NCBI GenBank assembly: GCA_944324205.1
Contig: CALUVK010000090.1
Coordinates: 1-6,513 of the forward strand
From: Candidatus Gastranaerophilales bacterium
GTDB lineage: Bacteria > Cyanobacteriota > Vampirovibrionia > Gastranaerophilales > Gastranaerophilaceae
Direction: 5' to 3'
Length of the DNA: 6,513 nt
Of the stretch, positions 1 through 5,626 are shown one piece after another (within the stretch, counting starts at the first letter, position 1; every line of letters starts with the position of its first letter). The notes below the pieces were generated by a model. The model did no database searches and was not told where the DNA came from. It was given only the letters and a program-made list of their open reading frames with translations. The position numbers and the translations under genes were made by a program.

Positions 1-1433
1 GCCATATCAAGATTACCCTTGATTGCAAGAACAGGAGTCATGCCTTTTTGAAGCTTATCTGTTATATAATAATCAATCGTATTAATTTTTAAAATGTTTT
101 TAACAACACTCATATCAAGCTTAAACAAAGTCTTGTATTTTTCAAGCACCATAGACTGCTCTCCGAGCTTGAACCCTTCCCCTTCGTTAAGCAGGAAATA
201 CCAGACAATATCACACGAGCCGTTTTTGGAAGTCAAAGTCAGCCTTGAGCCGGCATCGCCAACCAAATCAATCGGTGCGCCAAGAAGTTTTGAAACATAA
301 TTCTTGAAGAAATCATCGTTAACAAAAATATCAGAAACAACTTTAGTATCACACGTTTTCCAGTAATCCTTAACCGTGCCGTCCATTTTAATACTATTTG
401 CGGGTTTGTTATTATAATATCCTTTAAAATCTTTTAAAGTAACATCCGTATTTCCAATCTCAACAATACCTTGAGTAATCTTAACAGGCAGATTTAACAA
501 ATCCTTGATTTTAAACTCCGACTCGTTAACATTAACATCGCCTCTGATATTGTTTTTTGTAAGATTAAGGTTAAAATCAACACTTCCTCTTACATCAACA
601 ATAGGCGCCAAAAGCTCCTTACCGTTTGGAAGAATTATATTAGAGGTTAAAATATTGTATATATCTCTTGCGCTGAAGTTTTTTGATGCAATATTTAACT
701 CTGCACCCTGTTTTCTTGAAGCAAACGCATCTATAACAATTGTCGATTTATCAACCGTAATCGGAAACTTGTCTACATGTAATTCTCCGTTTCCCATATA
801 AATACAGTTTTTATCGTTTGCGGAAACAAAGATTTTGTCCTTCCCTTTTGTCATTTCAAAATCAAAATCAAAGTGTAAATATTTTTTCGCTTTAGTTCTG
901 TCCAGAACTAGATTTTTTGCATCAAACTTAATCCCGATATCCGGATTATTATAAGTTATCAAACATTTTTTAACTCCCAGAAGCGCCGAAAAAATATCAA
1001 TATCAAATTCTGCAGGCTTTTGTTCTTCTTTCTTCTCTTCCTTGACAGGGAAAAGTGCAATCAAACTTGCTGTATCAACATATACATTATCTGCAAGCAT
1101 TCTTTTTACAATAAGTTTCTTAGAAAAAATTTCGCTTAAAGAAAAAGCCGTATCAATATTTGTAAGGTTCAAAATCTCTTTTTTGTCTTTGACAATAGAA
1201 ACTCTCCCGAGAGTGAAAGCAATATCAGGATTAAAACCTGTTGTAAGCTTAGGGTTTTCAATCACTAAATCAGCTTTGAGTGCGTCTTTAGCAATATTTT
1301 CGATTTTATTTATAACCCAGCTGTTAGAAACAATTCCGGGAATAACAGTTGTATAAGTTCCAACAGCAGCACCTGCTAAAATAACAGCAGAAACTGCACT
1401 TCCGATTAATATTTTTTTCACCCGACTCTTCAT
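1..1433 (-). CDS. AsmA-like membrane-anchored envelope protein (partial, 3' end off the left edge)
   Basis: Reading the minus strand from the ATG at 1433-1431 gives 477 uninterrupted codons running off the left edge, so the C-terminus is missing. The N-terminus is basic (MKSRVKK) and followed by one hydrophobic segment at about residues 8-32, a signal-anchor putting the rest outside the cytoplasm. The remainder has no further membrane segment and is beta-rich, with repeated short strands separated by Asn/Asp/Lys turns, plus a charged Lys/Glu linker at about 131-140. This architecture fits the AsmA/YhdP/TamB-like group, which in diderm bacteria sits in the inner membrane, spans the periplasm and is linked to phospholipid transport to, or homeostasis of, the outer membrane. 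The family call is by architecture and sequence flavour; no diagnostic motif was seen. No Shine-Dalgarno precedes the ATG; a TATAAT lies only 6 nt upstream, so the mRNA may be leaderless. The start is supported by the signal-anchor and the lack of another Met until residue 112. Confidence 0.72.
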   Translation of the reverse strand, partial: MKSRVKKILIGSAVSAVILAGAAVGTYTTVIPGIVSNSWVINKIENIAKDALKADLVIENPKLTTGFNPDIAFTLGRVSIVKDKKEILNLTNIDTAFSLSEIFSKKLIVKRMLADNVYVDTASLIALFPVKEEKKEEQKPAEFDIDIFSALLGVKKCLITYNNPDIGIKFDAKNLVLDRTKAKKYLHFDFDFEMTKGKDKIFVSANDKNCIYMGNGELHVDKFPITVDKSTIVIDAFASRKQGAELNIASKNFSARDIYNILTSNIILPNGKELLAPIVDVRGSVDFNLNLTKNNIRGDVNVNESEFKIKDLLNLPVKITQGIVEIGNTDVTLKDFKGYYNNKPANSIKMDGTVKDYWKTCDTKVVSDIFVNDDFFKNYVSKLLGAPIDLVGDAGSRLTLTSKNGSCDIVWYFLLNEGEGFKLGEQSMVLEKYKTLFKLDMSVVKNILKINTIDYYITDKLQKGMTPVLAIKGNLDM

Positions 1434-1448
1434 AAAAAAATTATAGCA
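1434..1448 (-). promoter_or_regulatory. Extended -10 promoter abutting the AsmA-like start codon
   Basis: On the minus strand the sequence TGCTATAAT is a perfect extended -10 (TGn plus TATAAT; the hexamer is at 1445-1440). It is followed by six T and then the ATG at 1433. A start site 6-8 nt after the hexamer falls on or next to the A of the ATG. No good -35 hexamer lies at 16-18 bp, which extended -10 promoters can tolerate. The site lies downstream of the rpmH terminator, so the gene probably has its own promoter. Confidence 0.5.
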
Positions 1449-1498
1449 TAAAAATATATATCATTAGCTGATGTAAGTTGAACAGTATTAAATATATG

Positions 1499-1530
1499 AA
1501 AAAAGAAGACTTATTAAAGTCTTCTTTTTT
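1499..1530 (-). terminator. Rho-independent terminator after rpmH (bidirectional in form)
   Basis: A perfect inverted repeat: a 14-nt left arm (1499-1512), a 4-nt ATTA loop and a 14-nt right arm (1517-1530). The core is GAAGACTT/AAGTCTTC, flanked by A6 on one side and T6 on the other. It therefore reads as a terminator hairpin with a T tract from either strand. It starts 22 nt downstream of the rpmH stop on the minus strand, and no plus-strand gene ends nearby, so its job is most likely to end rpmH transcription and insulate the AsmA-like gene. Confidence 0.85.
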
Positions 1531-1552
1531 GACATTTTTTAAAATTTCTAAC

Positions 1553-1705
1553 CTAAGCACGTTTGCTGCCAGATATTGCAAGCTGGTGTCTGCCTTTTGC
1601 ACGACGTCTATTTAATACTTCCTGTCCGCCAGGAGTAGCCATTCTTGCTCTAAAACCGCTCACATGCTGTCTTTTAATCTTTGTTCCTTCTAATGTACGT
1701 CTCAT
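1553..1705 (-). CDS. rpmH: 50S ribosomal protein L34
   Basis: A 50-residue basic protein, structural component of the large ribosomal subunit. It begins MRRTLEGTK and contains the family hallmark VSGFRARM at residues 15-22, followed by TPGGQEVLNRRRAKGRH (24-40), matching the L34 pattern (RT..G...KR....GFR.RM....G..V...RR.KGR..L). Usual length is 44-50 aa; the C-terminal extension (AISGSKRA) makes this one slightly long. The ATG at 1705-1703 has an AGGA Shine-Dalgarno at 1718-1715, 9 nt upstream. The TLEGT start recalls cyanobacterial/plastid L34. In most bacteria rpmH is followed by rnpA (the RNase P protein); here it is followed within 22 nt by a terminator and then an unrelated gene, so it appears monocistronic. 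It is divergent from pyrH. Confidence 0.95.
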   Translation of the reverse strand: MRRTLEGTKIKRQHVSGFRARMATPGGQEVLNRRRAKGRHQLAISGSKRA

Positions 1706-1912
1706 TTTTCTATTTCCTTTTCAGCTAATTTTACATAATAATAGTTTTATAAAACCATGAACATGCATTTCAGTCAATTGTATTTGTTAAGAATAGTTAA
1801 GATATAGATATACAAAAAACGCAAAATTAATATTTTTCGTAAATCCATTCTTTTAAACCCTCTTTACAAACGGTTTTTTTTAGACTACCATTAAACAAAG
1901 GAGAGGTAACTA
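1706..1912. promoter_or_regulatory. Divergent rpmH / pyrH promoter region
   Basis: A 207-bp AT-rich gene-free stretch between two divergent genes, so it must carry promoters for both. For rpmH (minus strand) the best candidate is TTGACT at 1777-1772 with TTTTAT at 1754-1749 (17-bp spacer), giving a leader of roughly 40 nt. For pyrH (plus strand) a weaker candidate is TTGTTA at 1784-1789 with GATATA at 1807-1812 (17-bp spacer), giving a leader of about 90 nt. The pyrH Shine-Dalgarno AAAGGAG is at 1897-1903, 9 nt before the ATG. Matches to consensus are partial, so exact promoter positions are tentative. Confidence 0.4.
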
Positions 1913-2629
1913 ATGGCATCAAAATATAAACGTGTGTTATTAAAGATTAGCGGTGAAGCGCTTCTGGGTGAACAACAATTTGGGATAGATTATGAACCAG
2001 TTGAAATGATTGCAAATGAAATAAAATCTATTGCAGACAATGGTGTAGAAGTTGCTGTTGTTGTTGGAGGCGGAAATATTTTTCGCGGCATGAAAAATAG
2101 CGCACGTCTGGGAATGGATCAAGCCTCCGGCGATTATGTAGGAATGTTAGCTACAGTGATGAATGCTGTTGTTCTTCAGTGTGCTTTGAAAAAAATTAAT
2201 GTTGAATGCAGAGTACAAACGGCAATTGCAATGAATCAGATTGCAGAACCATATGTGAGGCACAGAGCGATAAGACATCTTGAAAAAGGCAGGGTTGTTA
2301 TATTTGCAGCCGGAACCGGCAATCCGTTCTTTACTACGGATACTGCGTCAGCCTTAAGAGCGTCGGAAATAGATGCAGAAGCAATGCTTATGGCAAAAAA
2401 TGGAGTTGATGGAGTTTATAGTGACGATCCTAAAGTAAATCCAGAAGCTAAAAAATTGGATAAGATGTCTTATGATGATATAATCAAAAATGAATTAAAA
2501 ATAATGGACACTTCTGCCTGTGCATTATGCAAACAAAATAATATACCTATTATTGTTTTTGATTTTAAAGCGAAAGGCAGTCTTCAAAAAATTATGAATG
2601 GTGAAGCAGTAGGAACATACGTAAATTAG
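1913..2629 (+). CDS. pyrH: UMP kinase (uridylate kinase)
   Basis: A 238-aa cytoplasmic enzyme of the amino-acid-kinase fold that phosphorylates UMP to UDP with ATP, the committed step to UTP/CTP; bacterial forms are hexamers, normally activated by GTP and inhibited by UTP. Visible motifs: the phosphate-binding start KRVLLKISGEAL (6-17), GGGNIFRG (52-59), R65 and the GDYVGMLATVMNA block (73-85) with the UMP-binding Asp at 74, TGNPFFTTDTA (135-145), and NGVDGVYSDDPK from codon position about 2401 for the ATP site. Length is typical (235-245 aa). The ATG has a strong AAAGGAG 9 nt upstream. It is the first gene of the plus-strand operon; frr begins 19 nt after its stop. The usual upstream partners rpsB-tsf are absent, being replaced by divergent rpmH. 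Confidence 0.97.
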   Translation: MASKYKRVLLKISGEALLGEQQFGIDYEPVEMIANEIKSIADNGVEVAVVVGGGNIFRGMKNSARLGMDQASGDYVGMLATVMNAVVLQCALKKINVECRVQTAIAMNQIAEPYVRHRAIRHLEKGRVVIFAAGTGNPFFTTDTASALRASEIDAEAMLMAKNGVDGVYSDDPKVNPEAKKLDKMSYDDIIKNELKIMDTSACALCKQNNIPIIVFDFKAKGSLQKIMNGEAVGTYVN

Positions 2630-2648
2630 TATATAAAAGGAGAAAATT

Positions 2649-3215
2649 ATGTCAGAAGCTCTTGATGAGATGTATTTATTCGGTGAAGAAAAGATGGAAA
2701 AAGCCATCAGTCAAATGAAAAGAGAGTTTGCCTCTGTTCGTACCGGCCGTGCAAATCCAGCAATACTTGATAAAGTTGTTGTTGAATATTATGGTGCACC
2801 AACACCTATAAGACAGATGGCACAGGTAAGCGTAAGCGAAGGTACAACCCTTGTTATCACTCCTTTTGATAAAAGTATTATGAAAGAATTAGAAAAAGCT
2901 ATAATTAAAGCTGAATTAGGTGTTGCTCCAAATAATGATGGAGTTTGTGTAAGATTAAATTTCCCCCCGCTTACGGAAGAAAGAAGAAAAGAAACTGCGA
3001 AAGAAGTAAAAAAATATGGCGAAGATGCAAAAGTTGCAATTAGAAATGCCAGAAGAGATATGGTAGATCATTTAAAGAAAATTGAAAAAGATGAAAATAT
3101 GCCTGAGGATGCTGTAAAAGACAATCAGGATAAAATACAAAAACTTACAGATAAATATGTTGGTATTATTGATTCACTTGTAACAGAAAAAGAAAAAGAG
3201 GTTATGACTGTATAA
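2649..3215 (+). CDS. frr: Ribosome recycling factor
   Basis: A 188-aa protein that, with EF-G, splits the post-termination ribosome complex in the cytoplasm. Family hallmarks are intact: SVRTGRANPAILD (29-41), VEYYGAPTPIRQMAQVSV (45-62), FPPLTEERRKE (105-115) and IRNARRD (131-137), with R132 at the same number as the conserved arginine of the E. coli protein. The length is close to the usual 185 aa, so it is complete. The start ATG has AAGGAG at 2637-2642, 6 nt upstream; the early MSEALDEMYLFGEEKMEKA helix fits the normal RRF N-terminus. The pyrH-frr pair is one of the best conserved gene neighbourhoods in bacteria. The stop codon TAA shares its last A with the cdsA start (TAATG), which points to translational coupling. 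Confidence 0.97.
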   Translation: MSEALDEMYLFGEEKMEKAISQMKREFASVRTGRANPAILDKVVVEYYGAPTPIRQMAQVSVSEGTTLVITPFDKSIMKELEKAIIKAELGVAPNNDGVCVRLNFPPLTEERRKETAKEVKKYGEDAKVAIRNARRDMVDHLKKIEKDENMPEDAVKDNQDKIQKLTDKYVGIIDSLVTEKEKEVMTV

Positions 3216-4108
3216 TGACTTCAGAAAAGAAAGGTATATTGCGTTTTATACCAACGCGGGTACTAACGGGATTAGTTATCGGGTTTATTGCACTTTTTGC
3301 AATTTTATCAGGCGGTCTATATTTAGTAGCTTTAGTATTAGCAATTGTGATTCTTGCTGCTAAAGAATACACGACTGTTTTACGGCATAAGGGTTTTTTA
3401 CCGAGTTTTAAAGTTATTATAGCTTCAAGTGTAATTTTTGCATCACTTGCTTATTTTAACAGGTTTGATTTGGTTGCTTTAGCATTTACGTGCTGTTCTA
3501 TTATGGCGTTTATGTCAGTATTATTTAGAGGACGGCAGCCATATATTGCAAATGTTGCAACAACCATTTTAGGATTTGTATATTGTGGTTGGTTCCCGCT
3601 TCATTTATTATTCTTAAGAGATTTAGGCAGTCATCCGGTTTATGACGGAATAATTAAACAAAATGTTACAACGGAAGGTGCCGGCTATGCATTATTACTC
3701 TTATTTTGTGTGATTTTGACAGATAGTTTTTGTTATTATGCAGGCTGTAAATTCGGAAAACATAAGTTATCTAAAGTTATAAGTCCGAATAAAACAATTG
3801 AGGGTTCTATTGGCGGAACACTGACTTGTTTAGTTGCATGCATTATCTTTGGGCATATGCTTGAGATTCCGTGGTATCATTCTTTTATTCTAGGGCTTTT
3901 GATTGCAGCTTTTGCACAGATTGGTGATTTGTGCGAATCTATGATTAAAAGGGATGCAGGAGTCAAGGATTCCAGCAATATTCTTCCAGGACATGGCGGG
4001 TTTTTAGATAGAACAGATAGTTATATTCTTACCATTCCGGTTGTGCATTATTATTTGTATTTCTTTGTAGTGAACAATTTTATAGATTTGTTCAAAGGTT
4101 TATTCTAA
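3215..4108 (+). CDS. cdsA: Phosphatidate cytidylyltransferase (CDP-diglyceride synthase)
   Basis: A 297-aa integral membrane enzyme making CDP-diacylglycerol from phosphatidic acid and CTP, the branch-point precursor of bacterial phospholipids. About eight hydrophobic segments run through the protein. The C-terminal CDS signature is complete at residues 242-269: S-M-I-K-R-D, then V-K-D at 250-252, then PGHGGFLDRTDS at 258-269. The upstream conserved block has TDS at 169-171 and SPNKTIEGSIGG at 190-201. Length is typical for CdsA. The start overlaps the frr stop by 1 nt and has only a weak GAGG (3198-3201) 13 nt upstream, so translation probably depends on coupling to frr. The usual intervening uppS of pyrH-frr-uppS-cdsA operons is missing. 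The stop overlaps the rnc start by 1 nt. Confidence 0.96.
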   Translation: MTSEKKGILRFIPTRVLTGLVIGFIALFAILSGGLYLVALVLAIVILAAKEYTTVLRHKGFLPSFKVIIASSVIFASLAYFNRFDLVALAFTCCSIMAFMSVLFRGRQPYIANVATTILGFVYCGWFPLHLLFLRDLGSHPVYDGIIKQNVTTEGAGYALLLLFCVILTDSFCYYAGCKFGKHKLSKVISPNKTIEGSIGGTLTCLVACIIFGHMLEIPWYHSFILGLLIAAFAQIGDLCESMIKRDAGVKDSSNILPGHGGFLDRTDSYILTIPVVHYYLYFFVVNNFIDLFKGLF

Positions 4109-4776
4109 TGTTAGAAAATATTTTCGGCAAACAAAATGAATTAGTTAGACAGGCTCTGACACATCCTTCATACACAAAAGAAAACAATATTGAAACCTTA
4201 GAAAACTATGAAAGACTGGAATTCTTTGGTGATTCTGTGTTAAAACTTTTTACATCAAAACTTCTTTATGAACTTTATCCAGAAGCTAGTGAAGGTGAGC
4301 TCTCAAAAATTCGTTCAATTTTGGTTTCTGATGCAATTCTAGCCCAAGTAGGTGAAAAAATAGGGATTGATGAGCAGCTTTTATTAGGACCCGCAGAAGA
4401 AAAACAAGGTGGAAGAAAGAGAGAATCTAATATTGCTTGTGCCCTTGAAGCTGTTCTGGGTGCATATTATATGAATGGTAAACAAAATAAAATCGAAAAG
4501 TTTATAAAAGATTATATTATAATTTATGCAGATGATATTGATAAGCATTTTGAAAAATACAATGCAAAAGATATATTTCAACAATATACTCAATCAATAG
4601 ATAAATCTCTTCCCAAATACAAAACCGTTTCAGTTAACGGGCCTGCACATAAACCAGAATTTATAATTGAAGTTGAATGGCAAGGAAAAATTATAGCACA
4701 GGCATCAGGCAAATCTAAAAAAGAAGCTCAGCAGAATTGTGCGCTGGAAGCTTGTAAAAAACTTGGAGTAATTTAG
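4108..4776 (+). CDS. rnc: Ribonuclease III
   Basis: A 222-aa dsRNA-specific endonuclease, active as a dimer in rRNA and mRNA processing. The N-terminal nuclease domain carries the signature YERLEFFGDSVLKL (34-47), giving E35, E38 and D42 as equivalents of E. coli E38, E41 and D45. The second acidic block reads SNIACALEAVLGAYY (107-121), so E114 corresponds to E. coli E117. The neighbouring position, normally Asp (E. coli D114), is Cys111 here. The dsRNA-binding domain occupies about 153-221, with the terminal KKEAQQNCALEACKKL helix intact. Length is normal (220-230 aa). It overlaps cdsA by 1 nt (TAATG) and also has its own AAAGG at 4094-4098. It is the last gene of the operon; no hairpin terminator is visible in the 47 bp downstream, so read-through into the next gene is possible. 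Confidence 0.95.
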   Translation: MLENIFGKQNELVRQALTHPSYTKENNIETLENYERLEFFGDSVLKLFTSKLLYELYPEASEGELSKIRSILVSDAILAQVGEKIGIDEQLLLGPAEEKQGGRKRESNIACALEAVLGAYYMNGKQNKIEKFIKDYIIIYADDIDKHFEKYNAKDIFQQYTQSIDKSLPKYKTVSVNGPAHKPEFIIEVEWQGKIIAQASGKSKKEAQQNCALEACKKLGVI

Positions 4777-4823
4777 TAATTGGAATAATACATTTTATTT
4801 AAAAATCAGAAAGGAGATCTTAA

Positions 4824-5132
4824 ATGAAAGTTAGTGCCATTAATAGTTATTATGCAAGACCTTGTTTAAAAAAATCTATTTCTAAAAATTTTAAAGAAAA
4901 TGAGACAAAAACTAACAATTTACCACAAGATACAGTATCTTTTAAAGGAGTAAAGAATGCGCTTAAAGGTGCCGGAATTCTTGGAATTGCAGGTGCTGTT
5001 GTTGGAGCTATATGCAGCGGCGGAGTTTCAATTATTCCTACAATGATATATTTTGGTGCTTGTAATGGACTTATCGGTGCTGCAGCAGGTTCGCAACTAG
5101 AAGATGATGACAGCAGTAGCAGTAAAAAATAG
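4824..5132 (+). CDS. Small glycine-rich membrane protein with N-terminal VSFKG segment, function unknown
   Basis: I do not recognise a characterised family. The 102-aa protein has three parts. Residues 1-37 are polar, Lys/Asn/Ser-rich and probably disordered. Residues 38-42 are VSFKG. Residues 46-92 form two hydrophobic, Gly/Ala-rich helices (GAGILGIAGAVVGAICSGG and a second from about 70 to 89) with GxxxG-type spacing, resembling a glycine-zipper hairpin. The tail is acidic, Ser-rich and then basic (EDDDSSSSKK). There is no Sec signal peptide or lipobox. The ATG is supported by an excellent AAAGGAG at 4810-4816, 7 nt upstream. It lies 47 nt after rnc on the same strand; a weak promoter-like pair (TTGGAG 4763-4768, AATAAT 4784-4789, 15-bp spacer) is not convincing, so it may be read from the rnc operon. 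It is convergent with the next gene, 5 bp between stops. A membrane-inserted small protein is inferred; a role is not. Confidence 0.75.
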   Translation: MKVSAINSYYARPCLKKSISKNFKENETKTNNLPQDTVSFKGVKNALKGAGILGIAGAVVGAICSGGVSIIPTMIYFGACNGLIGAAAGSQLEDDDSSSSKK

Positions 5133-5137
5133 AAAAT

Positions 5138-5533
5138 TTAAAATAAATCCAAATCGGTTATAATATCAATTACATCATCTGCATATTGTTTTAGTTTAGT
5201 TTTTAGATTACTTCTATTTTTTGCTGCCCAAAAATCAAATCCAACAGCCATTATAGCACCTGTTAGAACAAGAAAAAATATTTTTAATAACTTTTGCTTA
5301 GAAGAGGTGTCTTGTTCAGATTGTTTAGAAACTTTATTAACAATATAATTAAATCCGCTGCAGGTTGCAGCAGTAATACAAGCACCACAAGCTAATTTTG
5401 CAACATTTCTATTTTTGTATTCTTTTATGCCGTTACGATAAATTAATGGTGCCAGACTTACCGCGCCAGCGCCATAAACCGAAGATATAATCATCCCTTT
5501 TTTATTTTGTGTATTAGACCCTGTAACTTGCAT
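5138..5533 (-). CDS. Small multi-pass membrane protein, function unknown
   Basis: A 131-aa protein of no family I recognise. After a short polar start (MQVTGSNTQNKK), hydrophobic stretches occur at about 14-31, 44-64 and 82-103, separated by basic/polar loops (RNGIKEYKNRN; SKQSEQDTSSKQK). The tail is an amphipathic acidic helix (KQYADDVIDIITDLDLF). Three membrane passes are likely. No Shine-Dalgarno is obvious before the ATG at 5533-5531; instead the start is immediately preceded by a DnaA-box-like TGTGGATAA, so translation initiation may be weak or regulated. Met14 is an alternative start but would remove the polar N-terminus and has no better ribosome site. It is convergent with the glycine-rich small protein and runs in the same direction as the DUF697-like gene 75 nt upstream. 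The composition (small, Ala/Gly-rich, membrane) resembles its convergent neighbour, though the two do not obviously align. Confidence 0.65.
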   Translation of the reverse strand: MQVTGSNTQNKKGMIISSVYGAGAVSLAPLIYRNGIKEYKNRNVAKLACGACITAATCSGFNYIVNKVSKQSEQDTSSKQKLLKIFFLVLTGAIMAVGFDFWAAKNRSNLKTKLKQYADDVIDIITDLDLF

Positions 5534-5626
5534 AAATTATCCACAACTATTTTAGAATAATTTATTCTTATTTTAGAAAAAATTATCCACTAATGGTATT
5601 ATATAATTTTACAAGAAAAAATCAAA
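5534..5626 (-). promoter_or_regulatory. Repeat-rich leader/promoter with two DnaA-box-like sites
   Basis: On the minus strand a TATAAT at 5603-5598 with TTGATT at 5625-5620 (16-bp spacer) is a plausible promoter for the 131-aa gene, giving a leader of about 55-60 nt. That leader is built of repeats. AAATTATCCAC occurs at 5534-5544 and 5580-5590 (46-nt offset); TATTTTAGAA occurs at 5548-5557 and 5569-5578; between them is a 15-nt palindrome, AGAATAATTTATTCT, at 5554-5568. The first long repeat extends to TTATCCACA (5537-5545), an exact DnaA-box consensus; the second is TTATCCACT (5583-5591), one mismatch. The repeats are seen directly; DnaA binding and the promoter are inference. Confidence 0.45.

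Noticed and set aside
94..1356. Several plus-strand open frames of 65-105 codons in the left part.
   Set aside because: They lie opposite the continuous 477-codon AsmA-like frame, have no ribosome sites and give low-complexity hydrophobic/Ser-rich products; shadows.
1855..1880. AAACC...GGTTT with a T8 run in the pyrH leader, resembling an attenuator.
   Set aside because: The stem is only 5 bp with a 12-nt loop and no alternative antiterminator pairing is visible; too weak to call.
5534..5610. A chromosomal replication origin, because of the DnaA boxes, AT-rich repeats and rpmH in the window.
   Set aside because: Only two boxes are seen, dnaA/dnaN/gidA-type neighbours are absent, and the site sits neatly in a gene leader; kept only as a regulatory observation.
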